Positions 18,597-30,131 are shown, numbered from the stretch's first letter. The stretch: 64,000 nucleotides of DNA from JAVBQG01 sp031549185 (GCA_031549185.1 JAVBQG010000014.1:23369-87368), one strand, 5' to 3'. Program-made: numbers and translations. The notes: a model not told the origin generated them from the letters alone.

Positions 18597-18636
18597 TTTA
18601 TCCTCCTCCCCTCGGGAACCGAAATCCCCGTAAACG

Positions 18637-20424
18637 TCATTTTTTGCCTTTCAGGCCTCTGGCCAACTCGGCGTACTCCCTGCGCTCCTCGTCCGTGATC
18701 TCGCCGAGCAAATAGCGCTCCCGCAAAAGGTCGTAGCGCCTGCGTAGCGCCTGCGCGCGAAGTTCGCCCGTCAATTTTCCGATCCGGTCGCCGGTGCGAT
18801 TCTCCCCCGTCAACCCCTCCCTGGCGAGAATCGCGTCGCCCCTTGCGATACGGCGGAGACATTCGTCTTCGCCCATCGCCCGCCAGCGACTTTCCAGTTC
18901 CAGCGGAGATTCGCCGGAGAGCAGCGCGGCCACGACACTGGCCGCCGCCTCGTCCGCAAAGAGAGACAGGTACTCCTGCCTCGGCAGGTTCGCGCGCAAT
19001 TCCGCATCCTGCCACAACAGGCTGCAAAAGATGCACTCGAGGTCCGAGGCAATACCGCCCTCGTTTTGCCCGGTTTCTTCTCCTCCCACTATATATACGC
19101 TCTCATCATCGCGAATGCCTTCTTCAGGATTTACGGATCTTCTCGTTTGTGTCGATTTTTTTTCACGACGCCTGACGTCGATCTCCCGCTGCAGCTCGTG
19201 CGGAAGAACGCCGAAGACCTTTGCGATGTTCGCGATATGCGGTGACACGTCCAGAAGCGGAAGAGAGGAGAGGCCGTCGAGCAGATCCTCGCGTGCCTTC
19301 AACTGCTTTCCCGGCGAGCGGAGGTCCTTTCTTCTCATATACGCGTGATAGAGGGGCAGCGGCTGTGCTTTTCTCAGGAGCTCGGCGAAGAGCTCCGTTC
19401 CTCCCTCGCTCCGCAACACGTCGTCGGGATCCTTGCCCTCCGGCAGCGAGGCGACGCGAACCTCGACACCCCTGTTCTGCAGGATGTACATGCCGCGCAA
19501 CGCGGCCTCCTGCCCTGCCGCGTCGGCGTCGTAGACGATGTAGCAGAGATCGGTGAAACGCTTCATCAAGGCCGCCTGGTCCTCCGTCAGCGCCGTGCCG
19601 AGCGACGCGACCGCCTCCGCAAATCCGCTCATATGGGCGCGCAACACGTCCATATAGCCCTCCATCAGAATCATTCTCCCGTTTTCGCGCACTTTTTTCT
19701 TCGCCTCGTGCAGAAAATAGAGCAGCTTGCGCTTGTTGAACAGGTCGCCCTCGGGGCTGTTGACGTACTTCGCTCCGTCTCCGTCGATCAGCCGTCCGCC
19801 GAAGCCCGCGATGCGCCCCATCTCGTCGCGCACGGGGAAGATCACGCGTCCGCGAAAACGGTCGTACGCCCCGCGGTTGCCGGGCGCCGCGAGCCCCGCG
19901 TTCAGGGCGTCGTCCTGCGAGTAGCCAAGCGACGTCAGATGATCGAGCATCGCGCTCCACGAGGCCGGCCCCCAGCCGATCTCGAAGCGATCCCACGCGT
20001 CCTTCGAAACCTCCCGGCGCGCGAGATACGCGCGGGCGGCCTCACCCCCGGCGCCGAGCAGGGAGCGCTTGAAAAACGTACTCGCCTCTTCGAGAATGGC
20101 GCGGCGATCCACTTTTTCTTTTTGTCTCGGCCCGCCCGATCCCTTGGAGAGCGTCACACCCGCCCGCGCGGCAAGCAGTTCGAGCGCCTCGCGAAACGAC
20201 AGCCCCTCCTGCTCCATGACGAACGTGATGACGTCTCCGCCCTTGTTGCAGCCGAAGCAGTGAAACGACTGGCGCTCGCGCGAGACGCTGAACGAGGGGG
20301 TTTTCTCACGGTGGAAGGGGCAAAGCCCCCAGAGCGTGTTGCCGGCACGGCGAAGCTGGACGTAATCTCCGATCACATCCGCTATATCGAGCCGTGATTT
20401 TACTTCGCGAACATCGTCCGACAT
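18637..20424 (-). CDS. dnaG: DNA primase
   Basis: 595 aa. Synthesises RNA primers at the replication fork. The N-terminal zinc-binding domain is CPFHREKTPSFSVS..FHCFGCNKGG (residues ~39-67). The RNA polymerase/TOPRIM core contains EGYMDVLRAH and the YDADAAGQEAALRG acidic cluster. The C-terminal DnaB-interacting region is less conserved. Start ATG 20424 (MSDDVREVKS) was chosen by family N-terminus; upstream frame extension runs through the terminator of the pyrophosphatase gene. First gene of the dnaG-rpoD cluster. Confidence 0.97.
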   Translation of the reverse strand: MSDDVREVKSRLDIADVIGDYVQLRRAGNTLWGLCPFHREKTPSFSVSRERQSFHCFGCNKGGDVITFVMEQEGLSFREALELLAARAGVTLSKGSGGPRQKEKVDRRAILEEASTFFKRSLLGAGGEAARAYLARREVSKDAWDRFEIGWGPASWSAMLDHLTSLGYSQDDALNAGLAAPGNRGAYDRFRGRVIFPVRDEMGRIAGFGGRLIDGDGAKYVNSPEGDLFNKRKLLYFLHEAKKKVRENGRMILMEGYMDVLRAHMSGFAEAVASLGTALTEDQAALMKRFTDLCYIVYDADAAGQEAALRGMYILQNRGVEVRVASLPEGKDPDDVLRSEGGTELFAELLRKAQPLPLYHAYMRRKDLRSPGKQLKAREDLLDGLSSLPLLDVSPHIANIAKVFGVLPHELQREIDVRRREKKSTQTRRSVNPEEGIRDDESVYIVGGEETGQNEGGIASDLECIFCSLLWQDAELRANLPRQEYLSLFADEAAASVVAALLSGESPLELESRWRAMGEDECLRRIARGDAILAREGLTGENRTGDRIGKLTGELRAQALRRRYDLLRERYLLGEITDEERREYAELARGLKGKK

Positions 20425-20459
20425 GCTGCAGGTCAACTCCATTTCGGGACTGAACGAAT

Positions 20460-20468
20460 ATTTTAGCA
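20460..20468 (-). promoter_or_regulatory. Extended -10 promoter of dnaG-rpoD
   Basis: On the minus strand TGCTAAAAT sits 36 bases before the dnaG ATG. It is an extended -10 (TGn plus TAAAAT) with no recognisable -35 at the normal distance. The same nine bases form the -10 of greA at 60975-60983. Confidence 0.6.
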
Positions 20469-20504
20469 TGAAAAAATCAAGTCGCGCTCCACACACGCAG
20501 ACGA

Positions 20505-20538
20505 AAGACCGACGCCGAAAAATTCGGGCGTCGGTCTT
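20505..20538 (-). terminator. Terminator hairpin between the pyrophosphatase gene and dnaG
   Basis: A 12-bp perfect stem AAGACCGACGCC / GGCGTCGGTCTT with a 10-base loop, about 32 bases past the hppA stop. The minus-strand T-tract is short (CTTTCGTC). Confidence 0.7.
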
Positions 20539-20570
20539 CTTGTTTGTTCGTTCTCTAAGAACTTGCGTCG

Positions 20571-22547
20571 TTACACGAACAGCGGCGCGAGCACCAGGGA
20601 GACGACGGACATCAGCTTGATGAGGATGTTGAGACTGGGGCCGGCGGTGTCCTTGAAGGGGTCGCCGACCGTGTCGCCGCAGACGGCCGCAGCGTGCGCG
20701 GGAGTGCCCTTGCCGCCGTGGTGGCCTTCCTCGATGTACTTCTTCGCGTTGTCCCACGCGCCGCCGGAGTTGGACATGAAGATCGCCATCATGACGCCGG
20801 TGACGATCGAACCGCCGAGCAGGCCGCCAAGCGCGGGGGCGCCGAGGAATTTGCCGACGACGACGGGCACGACGACCGCCATCAGGCCGGGGATGACCAT
20901 CTCCCTGATCGCCGCGGCGGTGGAGATGTCGACGCACTTCTCGTACTCGGGGCGCGCCGTTCCCTCCATGATGCCGGGGATCTCCCGGAACTGGCGGCGG
21001 ACTTCTTCGATCATGCGCTCTGCCGCGCGGCTGACCGCCTGAATGGAGAGCGCGCTGAAGATGAAGGGCAGAACTCCTCCGATGAAGAGACCGATCATGA
21101 CCTTCGGGTCCATGAGGTCGATCTTGTCGAGCTTCGTGGCCGACGCATAGGAGACGAAGAGGGCGAGAGCTGTCAGGGCCGCCGAGCCGATCGCGAGCCC
21201 TTTGCCGACGGCCGCCGTCGTGTTGCCGACCGCGTCGAGCTTATCCGTGATCTGGCGCACTTCCTTCGGAAGGCCCGACATCTCGGCGATGCCGCCCGCA
21301 TTGTCGCTGATCGGGCCGTAAGCGTCGACCGAGAGTACCATGCCCGTGATCGACAGCATACCGACCGCTGCGCAGGCGATGCCGTAGAGGCCGCCGAAGT
21401 AGAAGCCCGCCATCGTCGCGACGCAGATCATGACGACCGGCGCGACGGTGGACTTCATGCCGACCGAGAGGCCGGCGAGAATATTGGTCGCAGTCCCCGT
21501 GTTGGAGGCTTCGGCGATCTCCTTGACCGACTTGTAGTCGGAGGAAGTGTAGATCTCCGTGATCTGCCCGATGATGACGCCGGAGACGACGCCGCCGACC
21601 ACGGACCAGAAGAGGGAGAGATCGGTGCCGAAGACCCAGCGGGTGAGGAAGAATGTGCCGACGATCATGAAAGCGCCCGTCGTGTAAAGACCCATGCTGA
21701 GGGCCTTTTGCGGGTTGCCGCCGTCCTTCACGCGCACGAACAGCGTGCCGAGAAGCGCCGCGATGATCCCGGCGGCGGAGAGCAACAGCGGGAACGTCAA
21801 TCCATCGACGCCGAAGGAGACGACGCCGACCGCCATGGCGGCCAGGATGGAGTTCACGTACGATTCGAAGAGGTCCGCGCCCATACCGGCGATGTCGCCG
21901 ACGTTGTCGCCGACGTTGTCCGCGATGACCGCGGGGTTGCGCGGATCATCCTCCGGAATACCCGCTTCGACCTTGCCGACGAGGTCCGCGCCGACATCGG
22001 CGGCCTTGGTGTAGATACCGCCGCCCACGCGCGCGAAGAGCGCGATGGAGCTGGCGCCGAAACCGAACGCGGTGATCGACTGGGCCTGGTCGAAGTCGAA
22101 GATCAAAAACGCGCCCAGAACACCCAGAAGGCCCACGCCGACGACCGTCATGCCCATGACGCTGCCGCCGCGAAACGCGATGTTAAGCGCCTCGTTCATC
22201 CCTTTCAGGGCGGCAAACGCCGTCTTGCCGTTGGCCTTCGTTGCCACCCGCATTCCGACGTAGCCGGTGAAAGCGCTGCAGAGCGCGCCCGCGACGAAGC
22301 ACACGGCGCTCGGCACCCCGATGAAGGCTGCCAACAGACCGCCGACGACGACGACAAAGATGACGAGCGCGCGGTACTCCCTGTAAAGGAAAGCCATCGC
22401 CCCGCTCTGGATGATGCCCGAAAGTTCGTTGATCCGCTCGTGGTCGACGGTATAGGACGAAATCTTACCCGCCACCACAATCGCGTAGATCAGAGCCACG
22501 CCGGCTATCGCGGCGATGATTGCATTTACACTCCCGAATTGTTCCAT
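20571..22547 (-). CDS. hppA: K+-dependent membrane-bound pyrophosphatase (ion pump)
   Basis: 658 aa with about 16 membrane helices. Couples pyrophosphate hydrolysis to H+ or Na+ pumping across the inner membrane. Catalytic motifs are present: DVGADLVGKVE, the DDPRNPAVIADNVGDNVGD acidic loop, and the C-terminal SNSGGAWDNAKKYIEEG with DTVGDPFKDT. The GNTTAAVGKG motif has Ala where K+-independent enzymes have Lys, which assigns it to the K+-requiring group. Whether it moves Na+ or H+ cannot be decided by eye. Start ATG 22547 follows GGGAGGTATT. Monocistronic, with a long 5' region. Confidence 0.96.
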   Translation of the reverse strand: MEQFGSVNAIIAAIAGVALIYAIVVAGKISSYTVDHERINELSGIIQSGAMAFLYREYRALVIFVVVVGGLLAAFIGVPSAVCFVAGALCSAFTGYVGMRVATKANGKTAFAALKGMNEALNIAFRGGSVMGMTVVGVGLLGVLGAFLIFDFDQAQSITAFGFGASSIALFARVGGGIYTKAADVGADLVGKVEAGIPEDDPRNPAVIADNVGDNVGDIAGMGADLFESYVNSILAAMAVGVVSFGVDGLTFPLLLSAAGIIAALLGTLFVRVKDGGNPQKALSMGLYTTGAFMIVGTFFLTRWVFGTDLSLFWSVVGGVVSGVIIGQITEIYTSSDYKSVKEIAEASNTGTATNILAGLSVGMKSTVAPVVMICVATMAGFYFGGLYGIACAAVGMLSITGMVLSVDAYGPISDNAGGIAEMSGLPKEVRQITDKLDAVGNTTAAVGKGLAIGSAALTALALFVSYASATKLDKIDLMDPKVMIGLFIGGVLPFIFSALSIQAVSRAAERMIEEVRRQFREIPGIMEGTARPEYEKCVDISTAAAIREMVIPGLMAVVVPVVVGKFLGAPALGGLLGGSIVTGVMMAIFMSNSGGAWDNAKKYIEEGHHGGKGTPAHAAAVCGDTVGDPFKDTAGPSLNILIKLMSVVSLVLAPLFV

Positions 22548-22881
22548 GGTGATCTCAAATACCTCCCAGTGAAAATTTTAGAAAAGGCCGATACATCGTC
22601 GAGGACCTGTAAGGACAAAGATCGCGAACCTTCGAGATCCCTGTATTTCCAGACGCAGAGAATACCGTTTGGGCGATTTAACCAGCACTTTCCTCATTCG
22701 CACGACACATGGCCGTACCGCCACGCCAAACCTCAGAGTGAGCCCCTCAACCACCTCGCATCGTCATCATTTTTCATAAAGGCGCGCAGACAGAGAAAAC
22801 CCGGACAGTGATCCTTCGATTGCCGACGGTTGCTCATTATATTCTATCGAGGAGGAATTGGCTACATTTTTATATCCTTAT
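22548..22881 (-). other. Long intergenic region upstream of the pyrophosphatase gene
   Basis: 334 bases with no gene. A TATAAT on the minus strand at 22836-22841 lacks a matching -35. If used, it would give a ~280-base untranslated leader for hppA. I recognise no riboswitch or conserved RNA fold in it. Confidence 0.4.
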
Positions 22882-23520
22882 TCACGAAAAATCATCCTCG
22901 TCTCGAATGTAGACTCTCACATCGCCGACGCAAAAACCTTTGAGAGAACGAAGCATACCCTTGACGCCGCCCCCGACGAAATCCGCGACGAAGTCCTTCA
23001 TCGGCAGCTCCCTGTCGCCGATGTAGGCGCGCACCGACCTCCTGACGCGCGAAATTTTGGCCGCAATGTCGGACGCGAGGCGATCGATCTCGTCCGCGCC
23101 GTAGCGCTCCGCCCCGTTCCCGGAACCGAAGCGGTCGTAGAGAGCGAATATCCCCGGATAGTCTGGTTTCTCACCATCGGGCTCGAGTACCCATATTTTG
23201 GGCAACGCCATCTCCTTGCCGCCCTCCAGGATCACGACGTCGGCGTCGGGAAAAAATCTCGACGCAACCTCTGCGGGGCTTACACTTTCGAAGTCGCACG
23301 ACGTGCTTTCGTAGCGGAAGGATCCCTCGCCCCACAGAAGGGCATCCACGCCCAATCCGCAGGCGGCCCCCGAGTCCGTATTCGGCTCCGAGGCCACGAA
23401 CTCCTGCGTCCTCTTGATATACCCAACTCTGAAACCCCGCGCCTTCAAACGCCCCAACAGCGCGCGGCAGAGCGTGCTCTTGCCTGTGTCCTTGAATCCG
23501 GAGACCGCAATCAGCCTCAA
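22882..23520 (-). CDS. mobB: MobB-like GTP-binding protein (molybdopterin-guanine dinucleotide biosynthesis)
   Basis: 212 aa. The N-terminal P-loop GFKDTGKST and the later VILEGGKEMALPKIWVLEPDG match MobB, which aids guanylation of molybdopterin. The C-terminal ~60 residues form an extra region that most MobB proteins lack. Start TTG 23520 overlaps the stop of the AI-2E permease gene (TTGA), with GGGGGAG upstream. MobA and other cofactor genes are not in the window. An AOR and a MoaD/ThiS-like gene at 54597-57016 are possible users of the pathway. Confidence 0.8.
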   Translation of the reverse strand: MRLIAVSGFKDTGKSTLCRALLGRLKARGFRVGYIKRTQEFVASEPNTDSGAACGLGVDALLWGEGSFRYESTSCDFESVSPAEVASRFFPDADVVILEGGKEMALPKIWVLEPDGEKPDYPGIFALYDRFGSGNGAERYGADEIDRLASDIAAKISRVRRSVRAYIGDRELPMKDFVADFVGGGVKGMLRSLKGFCVGDVRVYIRDEDDFS

Positions 23521-24641
23521 TCTTTCTCCCCCTCCAGGTCGACGATGTTCTCATCGGCAGGTGCGCTGACGATGAGCCTGTATACGTGCAAGAAAAAAAC
23601 GGCCAGCGACAGCACCAGGGGGCCGAGGAAAAGCCCCAGGAACCCCCAGGTGGCGAGCCCGCCGAGGATCCCCACGAAGACGAGCAGGATATGCACCTTG
23701 CTCCCCTCCGATATAAACATCGGCCGCAGCAGGTTGTCGATGCTGCTGACGACCAGCAGGCCCCACAGCAGAAGGATCACGCCCTGCTTCGAATGCCCCT
23801 GCACGAACAGGTAAATGACGCCGGGTCCCCAGACGATTGGAGTCCCCACGAACGGCAACATCGCGAAGAGGAACATGAGCGCGCCGAAAAACACGGGATT
23901 ATCGAGGCCGACATACCACCACCCCAGCGCGCCCAGCGTCCCCTGAATCGCGGCCGTGAGCATGATGCCGTAGAAGATGGCGTAAAGCATTCTTTGGGCC
24001 CGGAGAAGCAGGGCATCCTTCGACGATGGAGAGAGCGGCAGCAGATCCTTGACGAATCCGATGAAGCGATGGCCGTCGTGCGTGATGAAGAAGGAGGCCA
24101 CCGTGATCACCAGCAGGTTGAACGCGACGCGCAGGGCGTTGCCGAGGAGCTCCTTCGATATGTTGGTCGTGACCGAGGCCAGGGTCGCGGCGCTGCTGTA
24201 GAAGAGCTCCTTCCAGACCGGCAGGCCCTTCATCTGCGGAAACATCGAGAGGAGCCAGGCGATCGGAGGCAGAGAAAGGACCGACTCGATCGGGGCACCC
24301 CTCGCGTCCGGCAACCAACCGAGCACCAAGCCGTAGAGCTTCGTCGCCTCGTGCGTAATGGCCACACCGACTGCGGTCATCGGCAGTACGAGCAGGAAAA
24401 GAATGAGAACCGTGTTCACCGCCGCGGCGAGATATGAGTACCTCCCCCGGAATAGTTTCCTGTGAATAAACCGGTAGACGGGATATGTAAAAAAAGAGAG
24501 GACCGCGGCCCAGGCAAGGCCGGGCGCCAGGGGTTTGGCGACAAGAATTGCGAGGGCGAGAAAAAAGAAGAGCAAAAGGACGAAGGGGACGGCGCTGCTC
24601 CTCAACTTTCTCAAAATTCTTCTATCATCTGAATCGTTCAA
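23517..24641 (-). CDS. AI-2E family (TqsA/YdiK-like) membrane permease
   Basis: 374 aa with about eight membrane helices in the family pattern: two N-terminal pairs, a soluble insert around residues 70-140, then the conserved C-terminal core with LPFVGTPIVWGPGVIYLF and GLFLGPLVLSLAVFFLHVY. Members export diverse small molecules or ions; the substrate is unknown. Start TTG 24641 has GGGGG at normal spacing. Translationally coupled to the mobB-like gene. A second family member lies at 57108-58187. Confidence 0.9.
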   Translation of the reverse strand: MNDSDDRRILRKLRSSAVPFVLLLFFFLALAILVAKPLAPGLAWAAVLSFFTYPVYRFIHRKLFRGRYSYLAAAVNTVLILFLLVLPMTAVGVAITHEATKLYGLVLGWLPDARGAPIESVLSLPPIAWLLSMFPQMKGLPVWKELFYSSAATLASVTTNISKELLGNALRVAFNLLVITVASFFITHDGHRFIGFVKDLLPLSPSSKDALLLRAQRMLYAIFYGIMLTAAIQGTLGALGWWYVGLDNPVFFGALMFLFAMLPFVGTPIVWGPGVIYLFVQGHSKQGVILLLWGLLVVSSIDNLLRPMFISEGSKVHILLVFVGILGGLATWGFLGLFLGPLVLSLAVFFLHVYRLIVSAPADENIVDLEGEKD

Positions 24642-24828
24642 AATAAAACCCCCTGAAAATAAAAATGATAAAATAGTCCCGCATCAAAATGTGGCAAGTG
24701 CGGATATGATACTCCGTAAAACGCTATACTTATGCATGTATATAATATTTCTCATATTACCGCACATGCACTTATTTGAACAGGGAATTGAAGCGGCGAA
24801 CAAGATCAAGTAGACAGAGGAGATTTTC

Positions 24829-26088
24829 ATGGTCAAGACGAAAGCTGCCGTAAAAGCGGAGAACAAAAAGATCTCCTCTCGCCCGGAAGAAATTCAACTG
24901 CAGGAGGAGACGGTCGTCGTCGCCGTTCCGGTCGAGAAGCTGGACGTGTACGAAGGCGTCGTCAGCAGCGACATCGTCGGAAAAGACGGCGCAATCATCC
25001 TCCCGGCCGGAGTGGACCTGAGTCTCGTCGAATCCTCCATCGACACGATCATGCAGAGAATAAAGGCGCAGGGTATCGACGAGATCCGAATTCGCACCAA
25101 ACCGCAGTTCTCCGAGCAGGACATCGAGGAGATTTTCGACAAAGTCTACACGGACGACAACGCCCTCATCAGCAAGGAAAAGGCTCGCGACGTCGTCAAA
25201 CAGGTGGACTCTCTCTTCGACGCCGTGAGGAAGCAGGAGTTCGAGCCGGAGATGGTCACGCCCCTCGCGAACATGGGCGCGAGCCTGACGGAGGAAATTC
25301 TGCGCAACCCGTCGGTCGCCCTGTCGCTCGGCAAGGTACACGACGCCGACGAATACACGTTCGTCCACTCCTTCAACGTGGCCGTGCTGACCGGATACCT
25401 GACCAACCGCCTGCACCCCAGCAACCGGGATTACTTGCAGAGGGTCGTGGTCGGATCACTGCTTCACGACGTCGGCAAGGCTCAGATCCCGATCGAGATC
25501 CTGAACAAACCGGGGCCGCTGGACTCGCAGGAGTTCGCGGAGATGAAAAAGCATCCCACCCTCGGCGTCGATCTGGCGATCAGTGGCGGCATGAGCGACG
25601 AGGATATCCTCGAAGTGATCGGCGGCCACCACGAAAAGTGGTCGGGAAAAGGGTATCCGGACGGGCGCAAAGGTCTGGAGATATCGGAGGCCGCCCGCAT
25701 CGCGGCGGTGGCGGATGTCTTCGACGCCCTCACGGCAAAACGCGTCTACAAGAAACCCATGTCATCACGCGAAGCGCTTACCCTGATCATGAAGGACGCG
25801 GGAGGGCATTTCGACACGAAGATCGCGCGAGAGCTGCTCGTGAGCCTCGGCCTGTATCCGCCGGGATCCATCGTCTCCCTCTCGGACGGCGGCGTGGGTC
25901 TCGTCGTCTCGAACGGCGGGAAGGATCTCGTCCGTCCCGTGCTTATGCTGAAGGAGAGCAAGACAAAAAAGATGGATCTGAGCGCCGCGCCCGTCTTTCT
26001 GGATCTCAAGACCTCGAAGGATCTCTGCATCGTCCAGTACCTGGGACATGGGGAGAAGAGAGACCTGGGGTTGCCGTTGAAGGGTTAG
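24829..26088 (+). CDS. HD-GYP domain protein (cyclic di-GMP phosphodiesterase type)
   Basis: 419 aa, cytoplasmic. The N-terminal ~130 residues resemble the extension seen before many HD-GYP domains and lack receiver residues. The HD-GYP core has HSFNVAVLTGYL, LLHDVGKAQIP, MKKHPTLG, GGHHEKWSGKGYPDG and ADVFDALTAKRVYKKP. The C-terminal ~70 residues form a small beta domain (VSLSDGGVGLVVSNGGKDLVRPV). ATG 24829 follows AGAGGAG. Its stop overlaps the convergent larB stop. Confidence 0.93.
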   Translation: MVKTKAAVKAENKKISSRPEEIQLQEETVVVAVPVEKLDVYEGVVSSDIVGKDGAIILPAGVDLSLVESSIDTIMQRIKAQGIDEIRIRTKPQFSEQDIEEIFDKVYTDDNALISKEKARDVVKQVDSLFDAVRKQEFEPEMVTPLANMGASLTEEILRNPSVALSLGKVHDADEYTFVHSFNVAVLTGYLTNRLHPSNRDYLQRVVVGSLLHDVGKAQIPIEILNKPGPLDSQEFAEMKKHPTLGVDLAISGGMSDEDILEVIGGHHEKWSGKGYPDGRKGLEISEAARIAAVADVFDALTAKRVYKKPMSSREALTLIMKDAGGHFDTKIARELLVSLGLYPPGSIVSLSDGGVGLVVSNGGKDLVRPVLMLKESKTKKMDLSAAPVFLDLKTSKDLCIVQYLGHGEKRDLGLPLKG

Positions 26089-26743
26089 TTTTTTTCTTTT
26101 TTCGACACGGCGATCGCCGCCGCAAGTCCGGCGCCGACGCCATTGTCGATGTTGACGACCACCAGGCCGGGCGAGCAGGACGACAGCATGGTATTCAAGG
26201 CGACGCCCCCGCCGGAGGCGATGCCGTATCCGACGGAGGTCGGCAGCCCGATCACCAGTGACGAGACGAGCCCCGTCACGACGCTCGGCAGCGCGCCATC
26301 CATCCCCGCAACCACAATCACGACGTCGGCCCTGCGGATCTCCGGCAACACGCCGAGCAGGCGATGCAGGCCCGCCACGCCGACGTCGTAGAATTTCTCC
26401 ACACGGCAGCCGGAGAACTCCGCGATGCCAGCCGCCTCCTCGGCGACGGGGACGTCGCTGCTGCCGGCGGAGAGCACCGCGACCAGACCTCTCGGCCGGG
26501 GATCGGCGCTCTGGATGATGCCGAGCCGGGAGACGGGATTATAAATCAGCGCCGGATCGCCTTCCACGACCAACTCCGCCTGCGCGGGGGACATGCGGCT
26601 GAACGCCATGCTGACGCGGCGCTCCCGCACGCTACGGGCGATCGTCGCGAGCTGCCCGTCCGACTTGCCCGGGCAGTAGACGACCTCCCCCACACCCTTG
26701 CGGCGCTCCCTGTCGAAATCGAGGCGAACCTCCGGCGTCTCGC

Positions 26744-26747
<4 letters not shown>
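26085..26747 (-). CDS. larB: LarB, nickel-pincer cofactor biosynthesis carboxylase
   Basis: 220 aa. LarB carboxylates and hydrolyses nicotinic acid adenine dinucleotide in synthesis of the nickel-pincer nucleotide of lactate racemase-type enzymes. It has the AIR-carboxylase-like C-terminal fold with LSAGSSDVPVAEEA, VIVVAGMDGALPSVV and PTSVGYGIASGGGVALNTMLSSCSPGL in consecutive motifs. The ATG at 26747 overlaps the guaA stop. larC and larE are not in the window. AIR-carboxylase paralogues share the fold, but the N-terminal RRKGVGEVVYCPGKS region supports LarB. Confidence 0.9.
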
Positions 26748-28294
<1,547 letters not shown>

Positions 28295-28376
28295 GGTCGT
28301 CGGGCTCGTCGCCCACACCTCCCGCAAGTCGTCGAAGATTTTTTTCTATGCTGCAGCAGTATGCCACAAAGAGACG

Positions 28377-28409
28377 AAAAATGCGACCCCTCGGGGGCCG
28401 CATTTTTCG
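28377..28409 (-). terminator. Bidirectional-looking terminator after groEL
   Basis: AAAAATGCG..CCCC / GGGG..CGCATTTTT: a 9-bp outer and 4-bp inner stem with one mismatch and a TCG loop, symmetric for both strands. It lies 39 bases past the groEL stop and before guaA. Confidence 0.85.
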
Positions 28410-28447
28410 CTTCTTGTGGGAAGCTGCGATCTATCCGAAATTCGAAA

Positions 28448-30091
28448 TTAATCGAAATCGCCCATGCCACCCATTCCGCCCATACCGCCGGGCATACCGG
28501 GCATCGCATCCTTCTTCTCGGGCTTGTCGGCCACGAGAACGTCGGTGGTCAGGATCATGGCCGCGATGGAGCCGGCGTTCTGCACGGCGCTGCGGGTGAC
28601 CTTGACCGGGTCGATGATGCCGGCCTTGACCATGTCGACATACTCGCCCTTCGCGGCGTCGAGCCCCTCGCCCTTCTTGAGGCTGCCGATCTTCTCGATG
28701 ACGACGTCGCCCTGCAGGCCCGCGTTGGAGGCGATGAGGTGCATCGGCTCGGTGAGCGCGCGGCGCACGATGGAAGCGCCGGTCTTCATGTCGCCGTCGA
28801 GGCCGTCGATGTACTTGTCGAGCGCGCCCATGCACTGCACGAGCGCCACACCACCGCCAGCGACGATGCCCTCTTCCACGGCCGCGCGGGTCGCGTTGAG
28901 CGCATCCTCGATGCGGTGCTTCAGTTCCTTCTGCTCGGTCTCCGTCGCGGCGCCGACCTGGATGACGGCCACACCGCCGACGAGCTTCGCCAAGCGCTCC
29001 TGGAGCTTCTCTTTATCGTACTCGGAGGTGGAATCCTCGAGCTCCTTGCGGATCTGCGCAGCGCGGTCCTTGATCGCCTGCGGTTCGCCCGCGCCCTCCA
29101 CGATGGTGGTCTCTTCCTTGCCGACGCGAATCCTCTTCGCCTTGCCGAGCATGGAGAGGTCCGCGTTCTCGAGCTTGAGGCCGATGTCCTCGCTGATCAC
29201 GCGCGCGCCGACGACGGTCGCGATGTCCTGCAGCATGGCCTTGCGGCGATCGCCGAAGCCGGGCGCTTTGACGGCGACAACCTGCAGAATGCCGCGCAGC
29301 TTGTTGACGACGAGCGTCGCGAGCGCTTCGCCCTCGACATCCTCTGCGATGATGAGAAGGGGCTTGCCGGTCTGGACGACCTTCTCGAGGACCGGGAGCA
29401 TATCCTTCACGTTGGAGACCTTGCCCTCGACGATCAGCACGTTGGCATCGTCGAGCGAGGCCTCCATGCGATCGGGGTTGGTGATCATGTAGGGGCTGAT
29501 GTAGCCCTTGTCGAACTGCAGGCCCTCGACCATCTCAAGCGCCGTGCCGACGGACTGGCTGTCCTCGACGGTGATGACACCGTCCTCGCCCACCTTGCCC
29601 ATCGCCTGCGCGATCAGCTCGCCAACCGCCTTGTCGTTGGCGGAGATGGATGCGACCTGTGCAATCTTCTCGTGTTCCTTGACGGTGACGGCCTGGTCCT
29701 TGAGCTCGTCGACGACGAGATCGATCGCCTTCTCGATGCCCTTGCGGAGCTGGGCGCCGTTCGCGCCGGCGGCCACATTCTTGAGGCCCTCGCGGATCAT
29801 CGCGCGAGCGACGACCGTCGCGGTGGTGGTGCCGTCGCCCGCGATGTCGTTGGTCTTGGAGGCAACTTCCTTCAGAAGCTGCGCGCCCATGTTCTCGAAC
29901 GGATCGTCGAGCTCGATCTCCTTCGCGATCGTGACGCCGTCGTTGGTGATCGTCGGCGAGCCGAACTTCTTCTCGAGAACGACGTTGCGGCCCTTGGGAC
30001 CGAGGGTGATACCGACGGTGTCGGCCACTTTATTGACGCCACGCTCCATCGCGCGACGGGCTTCCTCTTTGAAGAGCAGAATCTTAGCCAT
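28448..30091 (-). CDS. groEL: Chaperonin GroEL
   Basis: 547 aa 60-kDa chaperonin. N-terminal VADTVGITLGPKGRNVVLEK, GDGTTTATVVARAM and the C-terminal Gly-Met repeat tail (PGGMGGMGGMGDFD) are diagnostic. Start ATG 30091 follows AAGGAGGAG. Preceded by groES at 40 bases under a CIRCE-controlled promoter. Single copy in the window. Confidence 0.99.
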   Translation of the reverse strand: MAKILLFKEEARRAMERGVNKVADTVGITLGPKGRNVVLEKKFGSPTITNDGVTIAKEIELDDPFENMGAQLLKEVASKTNDIAGDGTTTATVVARAMIREGLKNVAAGANGAQLRKGIEKAIDLVVDELKDQAVTVKEHEKIAQVASISANDKAVGELIAQAMGKVGEDGVITVEDSQSVGTALEMVEGLQFDKGYISPYMITNPDRMEASLDDANVLIVEGKVSNVKDMLPVLEKVVQTGKPLLIIAEDVEGEALATLVVNKLRGILQVVAVKAPGFGDRRKAMLQDIATVVGARVISEDIGLKLENADLSMLGKAKRIRVGKEETTIVEGAGEPQAIKDRAAQIRKELEDSTSEYDKEKLQERLAKLVGGVAVIQVGAATETEQKELKHRIEDALNATRAAVEEGIVAGGGVALVQCMGALDKYIDGLDGDMKTGASIVRRALTEPMHLIASNAGLQGDVVIEKIGSLKKGEGLDAAKGEYVDMVKAGIIDPVKVTRSAVQNAGSIAAMILTTDVLVADKPEKKDAMPGMPGGMGGMGGMGDFD

Positions 30092-30131
30092 GGTAAATCT
30101 CCTCCTTATTTGTACGGATTCGTCCGATTAC

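Noticed and set aside
24642..24828. Cyclic di-GMP riboswitch ahead of the HD-GYP gene
   Set aside because: The region is AT-rich and contains none of the conserved GEMM motif sequence.
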